DNA of 64,000 bases from CAIKBL01 sp050247235 (GTDB lineage Bacteria > Pseudomonadota > Gammaproteobacteria > Ga0077536): positions 34,463 through 98,462 of the forward strand of contig JBFWUN010000012.1 in assembly GCA_050247235.1 (NCBI GenBank). The letters are read 5' to 3'. Positions 1 through 8,752 of this stretch are shown here, in pieces (position 1 is the stretch's first letter; each line of letters opens with the position of its first letter). Under the pieces are notes generated by a model that was not told the DNA's origin, did not search any database, and worked only from the letters and a program-made list of their open reading frames with translations. Made by a program: the position numbers and the translations under genes.

Positions 1-1506
1 GGCCCGCTTGCCGATGACGGTGTTGATCGCCGCGAGAGCATCGCCGTCGAGTCCCTGCAGTGCGCCCACCGCGAGCGCGAGCGTCGTGAGATCCGGTCCC
101 GACGCGACCACCTCGCCGGTAACCGCGGGCTTGCCGGAATCGCCGCCGGCCGACTGCAGCCTGCCCGTGAGCGTGTTGCCGAGCAGGCTGGCGTCGAGTC
201 GCGGCAGTGCGAACTGCCCGGCGCCGAGATCCGCGGTGAGTTCGGCATCGAGCGAGAACGCGCGTGCTTTCACCGGGGCGAGTGCCTTGGCGAGACTCGT
301 CGCGCCGTCGTTGTGCGGATTGGTCAACGCGGTGCCCACGACCAGCAGCGCCGGGAAATCCGGTCCCTTCGCGGTGATGCGGCCGGCGAGCGCCGGGGCA
401 TCGGAGTTCATGCGTTCGCCGTCCACCTGCAGGTCGAGCGTGGCCCCGAGCACCTTGGCCGTGAACACCGGTACCGCGAGGCGGCCGGTGTCGGCATCCA
501 AGGTGAACTCCGTGCGGAAGTCGACACCGCGCTCCGCGAGTCGCGTGACCTGCGCGACTGCCGGCAGATCGAATGCCCGGAAGAGCGTCGCGAGATCCTT
601 GCCGGCGAGCGCGAGTTGCCCGCGCGCGCCGGGGCGCGCCGTGTCCACGTGATCGAGCAGCAATTCGCCCTGCACACGGTGATCCAGCCCGGTGACGGAC
701 AGGTTGCGGATTTCGACGGTACCAGCGGCGCGATCGGCCGTCACCGCGCCCTCGCTGACGATCTCCGCCGACCCGCGCGGCAATGTCTTGCCCTTGAGCG
801 TGGTCACCAGGCGCATGGGATCGACGATAACCCGCTGCGCCGCGTCGTCGTACCGCGTGGTGCTGGTCAGCGACACGGCGCCCGCCAGCGCGGGGCGCGC
901 CGACTCGACCTTGGCCTCCACCGCGAGCGCAATGGGTGTGTCGAACGCGAGCGCGCCCGACGTCGCGGTGAGTTCGCTGATCCGTACGTCCCGTTCGGTG
1001 AGCGCATCCTGCCAGTGGAGCGACGCGCCGCGGATGTCCACGCCGCCGAGCAGCAGTGCGCCCAGCGGGTTGCCGCCCCCGTCTTTCGCGCGGTCCCGTG
1101 GCTCCTGGCGCGCGAGATCGTCCCAGTTGGTGACCCCGTCCGCGTGACGCGCCAGCCGTACCGCGAGGCCAGTGGCCCGCACCGTCTCCATCTCGATGCG
1201 CCCGCGCAGCAGCGGCAGGGTGGCAATGGCGACCTCGAGTTCATCGAGCGCGACCATCGGGTCGGTGCCGAAGCCGGCTGCGTCCGCAAGCGCGAGACCG
1301 CGCACGTGCAGGCGCACTTTCGGCCACAGCGCGAGATCGATCGGCCCGCCGAGGACGAGGTCGCGCCCGGTCGCGGCCTTCACGCGCGCCGCGAGCGCGT
1401 CCTTGTGCGCGTTGGGATCGAACGTCGCGAGGAAGACGGCGGCGCCGCCGATGACGAGCACCGCCAGGAGCAGCAGTGCCAGCAGGAGTCGAATGAACAT
1501 CCGCAT
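1..1506 (-). CDS. AsmA-family protein (3' end outside window)
   Basis: Open from an ATG at 1506 to the window edge without a stop, so about 502 codons are visible and the C-terminus is missing. It begins MRMFIRLLLALLLLAVLVIG, a single N-terminal membrane anchor. The AsmA signature follows: a segment reading FDPNAHKDALAARV, then GRDLVLGGPIDL and LWPKVRLHVRGLALAD. AsmA-family proteins are inner-membrane anchored with a long periplasmic beta-rich body and are linked to outer-membrane lipid or protein homeostasis. A second ATG lies at 1500, so the start is uncertain by two codons. The gene follows the argininosuccinate lyase gene on the same strand after 19 bases and may be cotranscribed with it. 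Identity is by motif reading only. Confidence 0.85.
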   Translation of the reverse strand, partial: MRMFIRLLLALLLLAVLVIGGAAVFLATFDPNAHKDALAARVKAATGRDLVLGGPIDLALWPKVRLHVRGLALADAAGFGTDPMVALDELEVAIATLPLLRGRIEMETVRATGLAVRLARHADGVTNWDDLARQEPRDRAKDGGGNPLGALLLGGVDIRGASLHWQDALTERDVRISELTATSGALAFDTPIALAVEAKVESARPALAGAVSLTSTTRYDDAAQRVIVDPMRLVTTLKGKTLPRGSAEIVSEGAVTADRAAGTVEIRNLSVTGLDHRVQGELLLDHVDTARPGARGQLALAGKDLATLFRAFDLPAVAQVTRLAERGVDFRTEFTLDADTGRLAVPVFTAKVLGATLDLQVDGERMNSDAPALAGRITAKGPDFPALLVVGTALTNPHNDGATSLAKALAPVKARAFSLDAELTADLGAGQFALPRLDASLLGNTLTGRLQSAGGDSGKPAVTGEVVASGPDLTTLALAVGALQGLDGDALAAINTVIGKRA

Positions 1507-1525
1507 GCCGCCCTGGACCTCCTTC

Positions 1526-2986
1526 TCAGCCGGCGAGTCGTTGCCGGGCTCGTTGACATGCCGCGCGCACCTGGTGCGGCGCGGTTCCGCCGAAGTGGTC
1601 ACGCGCCGCGACCACCCGTTCGATATCGAGGACCTGGTAGACCGATTCGTCGATCACCGGCGTGAGGGCCAGGAAATCGGCCAGGTCCAGTGCTTCGAGC
1701 CGGCAACCCCGCGCGATCGCCAGGCGCACCGCGGCGCCGACGATCGCATGCGCATCGCGGAACGGCACGCCCCGGCGCACCAGGTAATCGGCGAAGTCAG
1801 TGGCGTTGGTGAACCCGGCTTCCGCCGCCGCCCGCATGCGCTCGCGGTTCACGCGCAACGCCGGCAGCAGGTCGCCGAATGCCCGCACACACGCCGACAG
1901 CGTGTCGACGGTGTCGAACAGCGGCTCCTTGTCCTCCTGGTTGTCCTTGTTGTACGCCAGCGGCTGGCTCTTCATCAGCGTCAGCAGCGCGACCAGGTGG
2001 CCGACCACCCGCCCGCTCTTGCCGCGCACGAGCTCGGGCACGTCCGGGTTCTTCTTCTGCGGCATCATGCTGGATCCCGTGCAGAACGCATCGTCGAGAT
2101 CGACGAACCCGAACTGCTGCGAGTTCCACAGGATGAGCTCCTCGGCGATGCGCGAGAAATGCACCATCATCAGTGCGCCGGCCGCGCAGAACTCGATTGC
2201 GAAATCGCGATCAGAGACCGCGTCCAGCGAATTCTCCGCGACGGCGCGAAAGCCCAGCAGCTCGGCTGTCAGCTCACGCCGGATGGGGAAGCTCGTGCCT
2301 GCCAGCGCGCCGGCGCCGAGCGGCAGCACATCGACCCGGCCGCGCGCGTCCCGCAGCCGCGCGCGATCGCGCAGCAGCATTTCGAACCAGGCGAGCACGT
2401 GGTGCCCGAAGGTGATCGGTTGCGCGGCCTGCAGGTGCGTGAAACCCGGCATCACGGTCGCCGCCTCGCGCTCCGCGAGTTCCACCAGGCCGGCCAGCAG
2501 CCGGTCGAGGCCGCCCACCAGCGCGTCGATCCGCCCCCGCAGGTACAAGCGGATGTCGGTGGCGACCTGGTCGTTGCGGGAGCGCGCGGTGTGCAGCTTC
2601 TTGCCCACGGCGCCGATGCGCTCGACGAGTGCGCTCTCCACGTTCATGTGCACGTCCTCGAGCGCGACCGACCACGGGAAGCGCCCGGCCGCGCAGTCGG
2701 CCCGGATGGATTCCAGTCCGTCGACAATCAGGTCGCGTTCCTCTGCGGTGAGAATGCCGCAGGCCGCGAGCATCGTCGCGTGCGCGATGGACCCCGTGAT
2801 GTCCTCCGCGCACAGGCGCTGGTCGAATCCGACCGACGCGGTGAACTCCGCGACGAAGGCATCGGTCGGGGCGTCGAAGCGGCCACCCCAGGACTGGTTG
2901 GTCGTCGCCGGCGCGGCCGTGCCCGCCGGCGTGGTCGAGGGCTGGGCAGCCACGGGAATTTGTGCATCAATCGGGGGATGGGCCAC
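1526..2986 (-). CDS. argH: argininosuccinate lyase
   Basis: Last step of arginine biosynthesis: argininosuccinate to arginine and fumarate, in the cytoplasm as a homotetramer. The conserved start region reads SWGGRFDAPTDAFVAEFTAS, followed by DITGSIAHATMLA and the family signature GSSMMPQKKNPDVPELVRGK with the catalytic serine loop. The open frame extends far upstream (to 3586) over the promoter and into the antisense of algZ, so the start must lie near the WGGRF motif. No ATG fits. A GTG at 2986 (VAHPPIDAQIP...) or a TTG at 2998 are the nearest candidates, giving an unusual Ala/Thr/Pro-rich leader of about 25 residues before the conserved domain. The gene is divergent from algZ, the order seen in Pseudomonas. 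Confidence 0.93.
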   Translation of the reverse strand: MAHPPIDAQIPVAAQPSTTPAGTAAPATTNQSWGGRFDAPTDAFVAEFTASVGFDQRLCAEDITGSIAHATMLAACGILTAEERDLIVDGLESIRADCAAGRFPWSVALEDVHMNVESALVERIGAVGKKLHTARSRNDQVATDIRLYLRGRIDALVGGLDRLLAGLVELAEREAATVMPGFTHLQAAQPITFGHHVLAWFEMLLRDRARLRDARGRVDVLPLGAGALAGTSFPIRRELTAELLGFRAVAENSLDAVSDRDFAIEFCAAGALMMVHFSRIAEELILWNSQQFGFVDLDDAFCTGSSMMPQKKNPDVPELVRGKSGRVVGHLVALLTLMKSQPLAYNKDNQEDKEPLFDTVDTLSACVRAFGDLLPALRVNRERMRAAAEAGFTNATDFADYLVRRGVPFRDAHAIVGAAVRLAIARGCRLEALDLADFLALTPVIDESVYQVLDIERVVAARDHFGGTAPHQVRAACQRARQRLAG

Positions 2987-3016
2987 GGCGGTCGTCAATC
3001 CGAAGAGTATGCGGCC

Positions 3017-3022
3017 AGTATA
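3017..3022 (-). promoter_or_regulatory. candidate -10 box for argH
   Basis: TATACT on the minus strand, placing a start near 3010, about 24 bases before the GTG at 2986. No good -35 match is visible at 16-18 bases. It lies in the argH/algZ divergent region. Support is the hexamer and its position only. Confidence 0.3.
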
Positions 3023-3076
3023 TCCTAGTGGCCGCGGGGCCCCCGTGAACCCACGGCCTGAACTGGAGACCTCGGC

Positions 3077-4126
3077 ATGAAGGCGCGAACGGATTCGCCG
3101 GCCATGTTCCTGCCCGACCTGTGCGGCGTGCGTCCGCTGTTTGCGATCGTCATGGTCGCCGAACTGCTCGCATTCGTGCTCGTGCTGACCAGGGTCGGGT
3201 TCGCGCCTGACGCGCTCCCGGAGCTCGCGCTGCTGTCGTTGTACGTGCAGCTCCTCGCGCTGTCGGCGGCCGCCGTGCTGTGCGCGGGACGCCGATGGCT
3301 GTCCGCGCTGCCCGAGGCGTGGGCCGTGGTGCTGAGCTACGGGCTGGTGCTGGTCGCGGTGGCGGCAGTCAGCGAGTTCGCGTGGCGCACGTTCGCGCCG
3401 CTGTTCGGCGCCGATACACCGACTCGCCTGTCCCACGTCGACTTCCTCGCGCGCACCCTGTGCATCAGCGCGATAGTGGCTGCGCTGATCCTGCGCTACT
3501 TCTACGTGCAGTTTCACTGGCGTGCGCAGATTGCCGCCGAGTCGCGCGCCCGCCTGCAGGCCCTGCAGGCGCGCATCCGCCCGCACTTCCTGTTCAACTG
3601 CATGAACACCATCGCGAGCCTCACCCGCAGCGATCCGCGTGCCGCCGAACAGGCAGTGGAAGATCTCGCCGACCTGTTCCGGGCCAGCCTCGGCGACTCA
3701 CGGCAGCTCGTGACGGTCGCCGACGAGTTCGCGCTCGCGCGGCACTACCTCCGCATCGAAGCGCTGCGGCTCGGCGCGCGGCTGCAGGTGGACTGGGCAA
3801 CGGACGACGTTCCGCCGGCGACGCCGATCCCGCCGCTGACCCTGCAGCCCCTGCTCGAGAACGCGATTTACCACGGGATCGAACCGCTGCCCGAAGGCGG
3901 CACCATCACGCTGCAGGGGCGTCGCGACGGCGCCGATATCGAGTTCGTGATCCGCAACCCGCGCACGGTATCGTCGGCCCGCAGCGGCAACCGGGTCGCG
4001 CAGGAGAACGTGCGCCTGAGGCTGGAAGCGCACTTCGGCGCGCGCGGCACCTTGGTCACCGACGAGAGCGACCACGCCTACGCGGTCACCCTGCGGATCC
4101 CCCTGGACGAGGCAGGACTGTCATGA
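3077..4126 (+). CDS. algZ: AlgZ/LytS-type sensor histidine kinase
   Basis: Inner-membrane sensor of the unorthodox LytS/AlgZ (His_kinase) family, 349 residues. Several hydrophobic segments occupy roughly residues 18-150. The phospho-acceptor motif PHFLFN follows with His at about 170, then a small HATPase region with the N-box PLLENAIYHGIEP near residue 260. There is no classical HisKA dimerisation helix, as is normal for this family. A GGAG sequence about seven bases upstream supports the ATG. The cognate regulator gene algR starts 28 bases after the stop. In Pseudomonas this pair controls alginate and twitching motility, but the targets here are unknown. Divergent argH next door repeats the Pseudomonas order. 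Confidence 0.88.
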   Translation: MKARTDSPAMFLPDLCGVRPLFAIVMVAELLAFVLVLTRVGFAPDALPELALLSLYVQLLALSAAAVLCAGRRWLSALPEAWAVVLSYGLVLVAVAAVSEFAWRTFAPLFGADTPTRLSHVDFLARTLCISAIVAALILRYFYVQFHWRAQIAAESRARLQALQARIRPHFLFNCMNTIASLTRSDPRAAEQAVEDLADLFRASLGDSRQLVTVADEFALARHYLRIEALRLGARLQVDWATDDVPPATPIPPLTLQPLLENAIYHGIEPLPEGGTITLQGRRDGADIEFVIRNPRTVSSARSGNRVAQENVRLRLEAHFGARGTLVTDESDHAYAVTLRIPLDEAGLS

Positions 4127-4154
4127 ATGCAACCCGGGTCGGGCAGCGCCGGCC

Positions 4155-4907
4155 GTGAACGAGACGACCCGCGCAACCCTGCTGATCGCGGACGACGAGC
4201 CGCTCGCGCGGGCCCGCCTGCGTGCGCTGCTCGCGGAGATCGATGCCGGTGACATCGTCGGCGAGGCCGCCACCGGACTCGAGGCGCTGCAGGGTGTCCT
4301 CGCGCTGCGCCCGGACGTGGTGCTGCTCGACGTCCGGATGCCGGGCATGGACGGCATCGAGCTGGCGCAGCATCTCGCGCGACTGCCCAAGCCGCCAGCA
4401 ATCGTGTTCACCACGGCCTACGGCGAACACGCGCTCGCTGCGTTCGAGGCGCACGCGATCGACTACCTGGTCAAGCCGGTGCGGAGCGAACGTCTCCAGG
4501 TCGCGCTGTCGCGCGCGCGGCTGCTGACCGCCGGTCAGCTCCGGGAATTCACCCAGCATCGCGCAGAGGCACCCGCGCGGACCCACTTCAGCGCGCTGGC
4601 GAAGGGCGGCCTGCGGCTCGTCCCCGTCGCGGACGTGCGTTACCTGCAGGCAGACCAGGGTTACGTGACCGTGCGCCACGCACAGGGGGAACTCCTGGTC
4701 GAGGATTCGCTGCGCGCGCTCGAGGAGGAATTCGGCAACGCGTTCATGCGCGTCCACCGCAACACGCTGGTGGCGCGCGCGCACGTCACCGGGCTCGAGC
4801 GGGACGCGCTGGGCAACTCCGCGATCGTGCTGAGCGACATCGAGGAACGGTTGCCGGTGAGCCGCCGGCTCGTCGCCGAGGTGCGGCGACGTCTGCGCGG
4901 ATCCTGA
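4155..4907 (+). CDS. algR: AlgR-like LytTR response regulator
   Basis: 250-residue response regulator. The receiver domain (about residues 8-122) has the acidic pair in IADDEP, phospho-acceptor Asp59 in LLDVRMPGMDG, Thr in VFTTAYGE and Lys in YLVKPV. The C-terminal LytTR DNA-binding domain (about 145-250) shows VRYLQADQGYVTVRH and FMRVHRNTLVARAHV. The start is a GTG; an in-frame ATG further in would remove the first acidic residues. The gene lies directly behind the AlgZ-like kinase and is its expected partner. It ends only a few bases from the convergent rsmE gene. Confidence 0.9.
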   Translation: MNETTRATLLIADDEPLARARLRALLAEIDAGDIVGEAATGLEALQGVLALRPDVVLLDVRMPGMDGIELAQHLARLPKPPAIVFTTAYGEHALAAFEAHAIDYLVKPVRSERLQVALSRARLLTAGQLREFTQHRAEAPARTHFSALAKGGLRLVPVADVRYLQADQGYVTVRHAQGELLVEDSLRALEEEFGNAFMRVHRNTLVARAHVTGLERDALGNSAIVLSDIEERLPVSRRLVAEVRRRLRGS

Positions 4908-4911
4908 GCGT

Positions 4912-5640
4912 TCAGCGGCCCAGGTCGCCGGCGATGATCTGCAATGCGGACAGCGCCACCAGCGCTGCGGTCTCGGTCCGCAGCACGCGCGGGCCGAGCC
5001 GTACCGGCCGGTAACCATGGGTTTCCAGCCGCGCGATCTCGGCGGCATCGAGCCCGCCCTCCGGCCCGATCACGAGTGATACCGCGCGATGTCCGGCCAC
5101 GCTGTCCACGAGCGCAACGGCGGCCCCCGGCGACAACGTGAGCTTCAGCGACGCGCCATCCGTCGCGATGAAGTTTTCGAGCGTCGCAATGTCCGTGAGT
5201 TCGGGCAGCCGGTCGCGACCGGACTGTTCACAGGCATGCACGACGATCCCGCGCCAGTGTTCCAGGCGGCGGGCGGCGCGCGCCGGGTCGAGTTTCACCT
5301 GGCTGCGCGCGCTCGCGAGCGGGATGATGCGCGTGACCCCGAGTTCGACCGCCTTCTGCAGCGTGTAGTCCATGCGTTCTCCGCGCGAGATACCCTGGAC
5401 GAGCGTGACCTCAAGTGGTGATTCGCACGAGATGGCGCGGTGCGCGCCGGTGTGGACGGTGACGCCGTCGCGCGCCATGCGGCGGATAACGGCGGAATAC
5501 TCACCGCCGCGACCGTCGAACAGCACGAGCGAATCGTTCACGCGCGCGCGCAGCACCTCGCGCATGCGGTGCGCAGTCGCCGGCGGCAGCTCGAGTTCAC
5601 GGTCCGGCCCGAGTGCGGCTGGCACGTACAGGCGGGTCAT
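4912..5640 (-). CDS. rsmE: 16S rRNA (uracil-1498-N3)-methyltransferase
   Basis: 242 residues, the normal RsmE length. It methylates N3 of U1498 in helix 44 of 16S rRNA. The N-terminal PUA-like domain begins MTRLYVPAALGP and contains HRMREVLRAR. The SPOUT (trefoil-knot) domain carries LVIGPEGGLDAAEIARLE and the terminal signature LGPRVLRTETAALVALS, which bind S-adenosylmethionine. It is convergent with algR (gap of a few bases) and divergent from the TerB-like gene with 38 bases between starts. Confidence 0.95.
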   Translation of the reverse strand: MTRLYVPAALGPDRELELPPATAHRMREVLRARVNDSLVLFDGRGGEYSAVIRRMARDGVTVHTGAHRAISCESPLEVTLVQGISRGERMDYTLQKAVELGVTRIIPLASARSQVKLDPARAARRLEHWRGIVVHACEQSGRDRLPELTDIATLENFIATDGASLKLTLSPGAAVALVDSVAGHRAVSLVIGPEGGLDAAEIARLETHGYRPVRLGPRVLRTETAALVALSALQIIAGDLGR

Positions 5641-5678
5641 GGCATGGTGTTCCGGTCACGACTCCGGGAATAACTGCA

Positions 5679-6119
5679 ATGTGGAAGACGCTGCGTGCGC
5701 TGCTCGGTGACCTGCGCCAGGCGCCGATCACGGACCTCGGGCTCGAGGTCGCCGGGCTCGCCCTGCTGCTGGAAATCGCGCGGGCGGATCATAACAGCAC
5801 GTCCGACGAGCGGAAGGCGATCGCCCGCGCCGCGACACAGGTGTTTGGCGTGGAAGGCGCGACGGCGGACGCGCTGATCGCGGAAGCGGAAATCGCGGTG
5901 GACGAAGCCGTGTCGCTGTTCGATTTCACACGCCTGCTGAACGATCGGCTCGATCGGACCATGAAGCTTCGCCTGCTCGAGCACCTGTGGCGCGTCGCCT
6001 ACGTAGACGGCCACCTGGATCACTTCGAAGAGTATTTCCTGCGCAAGATCTGCGATCTGCTGCATCTCTCCCACCGCGATCTGATTCGCGCGAAGCTCGC
6101 GGTGGTGGCGGACGGCTGA
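5679..6119 (+). CDS. TerB-like protein
   Basis: 146 residues, all-helical in appearance, matching the TerB/DjlA-N type fold. Visible hallmarks are the paired acidic motifs: LLLEIARADHNSTSDERKAI in the first half and HLWRVAYVDGHLDHFEEYFL in the second. Such repeats bind metal in TerB relatives. The ATG at 5679 gives MWKTLRALLG; the open frame extends upstream to 5613 but would run through the divergent promoter. It is a soluble cytoplasmic protein of uncertain function. Tellurite resistance should not be inferred from this small domain alone. Confidence 0.75.
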   Translation: MWKTLRALLGDLRQAPITDLGLEVAGLALLLEIARADHNSTSDERKAIARAATQVFGVEGATADALIAEAEIAVDEAVSLFDFTRLLNDRLDRTMKLRLLEHLWRVAYVDGHLDHFEEYFLRKICDLLHLSHRDLIRAKLAVVADG

Positions 6120-6195
6120 GGGGCCGCACGGCATGCGTCCGGAGCGGCGCCCCGGCAACCGCGGCACTGCAAGCGCCGGTGCCGCGGGACGCGCG

Positions 6196-6681
6196 TCAGT
6201 GCGGGGCGCGGGCGGCCGGCGCGTTCGGGCCGTCACTCCCGAGCATTGCGTCGATCAGCTGATCTTCGAGCTCGATGCGGGTCGTGATGTGCTCGGCGAG
6301 CTGTGACAGGTCCTGCGCGAGGTGCGTGTTCAGCGCCTGCGTTTCAGCTTTCTCGAAACGCTCGCTGAAATTCACGGCCGACTCGGTGGTGGCCGCGATC
6401 CTGCCGTAGACTTCCCGGGCGGTCTCGACCACGCGGCCGCGACGTTCGCTGCCTTCGGTGATGCGCTGGTAGAGTCCGAAATGCCCCGCCGCGATGTAAT
6501 CGACGAGGACTGACAGGAATTCGTCGATCATGTCCTTCGTCGTGTCGTCCACCCGGCTCAGGTCGAGCTTGGTCAGTTCCCACAGCAGCACGAGCATCTG
6601 CTGGCGCTGACGGAGCATGTCGTCGATCAGCTTGCGCGTGGTTGACCGTGCGTCGTGGGCAGACTTGGCGCTCTTGTTCAT
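6196..6681 (-). CDS. Rsd/AlgQ-family anti-sigma-70 factor
   Basis: 161 residues from the ATG at 6681 (MNKSAKSAHD). The core LSVLVDYIAAGHFGLYQRI and the later AREVYGRIAATTESAVNFSERF and LAEHITTRIELEDQLIDAML align well by eye with AlgQ/Rsd proteins, which bind the housekeeping sigma factor and shift RNA polymerase towards alternative sigmas. In Pseudomonas algQ is also close to algZ-algR, which strengthens the call. It is divergent from the Ser/Thr kinase gene. The upstream extension to 6741 lies over the shared promoter region and was not used. Confidence 0.82.
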   Translation of the reverse strand: MNKSAKSAHDARSTTRKLIDDMLRQRQQMLVLLWELTKLDLSRVDDTTKDMIDEFLSVLVDYIAAGHFGLYQRITEGSERRGRVVETAREVYGRIAATTESAVNFSERFEKAETQALNTHLAQDLSQLAEHITTRIELEDQLIDAMLGSDGPNAPAARAPH

Positions 6682-6875
6682 GCAAAGGATTCCGGGGCGC
6701 CGGCTCACGTGGGGGCGGCGCTGGGCAGTTACGCTGGGCATTGCGAGTTCCCTCCTAATTTATCGAAGTCGCCCGGTCTGCGCACGCCCGTGGGCGGCGC
6801 GCCGGTCCATTCTGTCCGTGCGGCGGGTACGCGCACGCCGGTCCTGTGCGCCGGCGGGCGCCGCATGCGCGTCGC

Positions 6876-6881
6876 TATAAT
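6876..6881 (+). promoter_or_regulatory. consensus -10 box, leaderless kinase mRNA candidate
   Basis: TATAAT with seven bases between it and the ATG at 6889, so the expected transcription start is the A of that ATG. No Shine-Dalgarno sequence precedes this ATG. No convincing -35 is seen. Confidence 0.4.
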
Positions 6882-6888
6882 GACCCGC

Positions 6889-8304
6889 ATGGAAATCGCC
6901 GGTTACACCATCCAGCAGTGCATCGCCCAGGGCGGCATGGCGTCGGCGTTTCTCGCCGAGCAGACCTCGCTGGGCCGCACGGTAGTCCTCAAGGTGCTCG
7001 ACACCAGCGTCAACGAGTCGCGGGTGGCATTCCGTCGCTTCATGAACGAAGGACGTCTGCTCGCCGCGTTGCGTCACCCGAATGTGATCACCATCTACGA
7101 TATCGGCACGGCGGGCCATTTCGTTTACATCTCGATGGAGTACGTGGCCGGCGGAGATCTGCGGCAGCGGCTCGCCGACGGACCGCTCGAACCTGCGCAG
7201 GCGCTTGATATCCTGGAACAAGTCGCGCGCGGCCTCGGCGCGGCGCACGCGGAGGGCATCATCCATCGCGACGTCAAGCCCGGTAACATTTTGTTTCGGC
7301 CCGACGGCACCCCGGTGCTCAGCGACTTCGGTATCGCGAAATCGCTGGTGCGCGACGCCGATCTGACGGCGACGGGGGTGTTTCTCGGCAGCCCGAACTA
7401 CATGGCTCCCGAACAGGCGGAATCAGGCGAAGTGGATTTGCGCGTCGACCTCTACGCGCTCGGCGTCATCTTTTTCGAGATGCTGACCGGCCGCAAACCA
7501 TACCAGTCCGAGTCGGTGATCGAAGTCATCCACATGCACCGGCACGCGCCGATCCCGCGGCTCGATGGTTCCCTGGCGCCGCTGCAGGGTCTGCTCGACC
7601 TGATGCTTGCCAAGGAGCGGAGCGAGCGCTTCCGCGACGTGCCGGCACTGCTGCATGCATTGCACGAGGTACGCACCCGTTGGCATGCCGCGACCCAGGC
7701 GACGGCGACGCCTGGGGAATCAGCGCCACCGGCGCCGCCCACGCGCGTCGCCTGGGGGCATGGCGGTCGCTCGCGCGTGCGCACCGGGCTGGTCACCCTG
7801 CTCGGGCTCGCCGCCGCCGGTTACGCCGCGCTCTACGTGATCGAGGCAGAGCTTGACGCCCCGGCGGCCGCCGAGGATCCGGGCGATCCCGCCCAGGTCA
7901 GCGCGGCGCAGAAGGCGCTGACCGCCGTGGCATCGCCCACCGAGGGCACCGTCGACACCGCAACCGCGACCGCCGCGCTGCTGTGGCTCGGGCAGCACTG
8001 CCTGAACGGCGAGCGCCTGACCTTGCCGCCCAACGACAACGCCTACTACTACTTCTCGCGCGTGCTGCAGGTAGACCCGGTAAACGAGGCCGCCCGGCGC
8101 GGACTCGCGGAAGTGGCGAAGCGCTACGCGCTGCTCGCCGATGGCGCCATCGCACGCGGCGATCCCGCGCGCGCGCAGGCCTACCTTGCGATTGGACGAC
8201 AGATCGATCCGCACAACGAAGCGCTGCAGGTGATCGCGCAGCTGGCGGCGCCGCCGCCCGGACTCTGGCAGACGTTACTTCGATGGTGGCGCGGCAGCGG
8301 TTGA
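6889..8304 (+). CDS. membrane-anchored Ser/Thr protein kinase
   Basis: 471 residues from the ATG at 6889. A Hanks-type kinase domain (about 1-260) shows the glycine loop QGGMASAFLAEQ, VVLKVL with the ATP lysine, catalytic HRDVKPGN with Asp128, the metal Asp146 in SDFGIAKS (DFG), and SPNYMAPEQ. After a Pro/Thr-rich linker comes one membrane span near residues 298-318 (LVTLLGLAAAGYAALYVI). The last 150 residues, predicted extracytoplasmic, contain TPR-like helices (YYYFSRVLQVDPVNEAARRGL, AYLAIGRQIDPHNEAL). This layout resembles PknB-type kinases in non-actinobacteria. Substrates are unknown. The 3' end overlaps the convergent DUF4124 gene by about 30 bases. Alternative starts exist at 6880 and 6865. 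Confidence 0.88.
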   Translation: MEIAGYTIQQCIAQGGMASAFLAEQTSLGRTVVLKVLDTSVNESRVAFRRFMNEGRLLAALRHPNVITIYDIGTAGHFVYISMEYVAGGDLRQRLADGPLEPAQALDILEQVARGLGAAHAEGIIHRDVKPGNILFRPDGTPVLSDFGIAKSLVRDADLTATGVFLGSPNYMAPEQAESGEVDLRVDLYALGVIFFEMLTGRKPYQSESVIEVIHMHRHAPIPRLDGSLAPLQGLLDLMLAKERSERFRDVPALLHALHEVRTRWHAATQATATPGESAPPAPPTRVAWGHGGRSRVRTGLVTLLGLAAAGYAALYVIEAELDAPAAAEDPGDPAQVSAAQKALTAVASPTEGTVDTATATAALLWLGQHCLNGERLTLPPNDNAYYYFSRVLQVDPVNEAARRGLAEVAKRYALLADGAIARGDPARAQAYLAIGRQIDPHNEALQVIAQLAAPPPGLWQTLLRWWRGSG

Positions 8305-8697
8305 CGGGGCCGCGGAGCGCGCGGCCTGTTCACGGTCCCAGGCGTCCAGCAAGGCCCTGAATTCCGCGTGCAGCGAGTCGCTGTCCGGCACCCCGGCCTC
8401 CGCGGTCGCGGTCGCGGTCGCGGTCGGCGCGGCGGGCAGCGGCGGGGCCGGCAACGGGGTGGGCGGTGCGTAGGCCGTGTCGTCAATGACGCGCCCGTGC
8501 TCGATCACGCGCACGCGCGGGCCGGTGAGCGCCGTGCGGTACCACGGCGGCGGATGTCCGGCGAGCTGCACGGTGCCGGTGTCCGGATCGACCCATTCGT
8601 ACATGCGCGCGGCCGCTGCGGGCATGGCAACGACCAGTGCCGCACCCAGCAGGGCACACTGGTTCCGGACGCGGCAGGGAACTCTCTCGATGGGCAC
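8275..8697 (-). CDS. DUF4124-domain exported protein
   Basis: 140 residues from a GTG at 8697, chosen because AGGAGG sits six bases upstream. An n-region with arginines leads into ALLGAALVVAMPAAAA, a signal peptide. The mature start RMYEWVDPDTGTVQLAG is the DUF4124 signature (usually YKWVDENGVTH..., where a W pairs with a short beta hairpin). The rest is Pro/Ala/Thr-rich low complexity followed by a short helix. It is probably periplasmic. Function is unknown. The gene is convergent with the kinase gene and divergent from the nuclease gene at 8753. Confidence 0.7.
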   Translation of the reverse strand: MPIERVPCRVRNQCALLGAALVVAMPAAAARMYEWVDPDTGTVQLAGHPPPWYRTALTGPRVRVIEHGRVIDDTAYAPPTPLPAPPLPAAPTATATATAEAGVPDSDSLHAEFRALLDAWDREQAARSAAPSTAAAPPSK

Positions 8698-8752
8698 GGG
8701 CGTCCTCCTCGGCTGCTTCAGCGCGGCGGTCCACTTGCCTACCATACGCTGA

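Noticed and set aside
5679..6119. Tellurite-resistance gene
   Set aside because: Only a stand-alone TerB-like fold; no terC/terD or other ter genes nearby.
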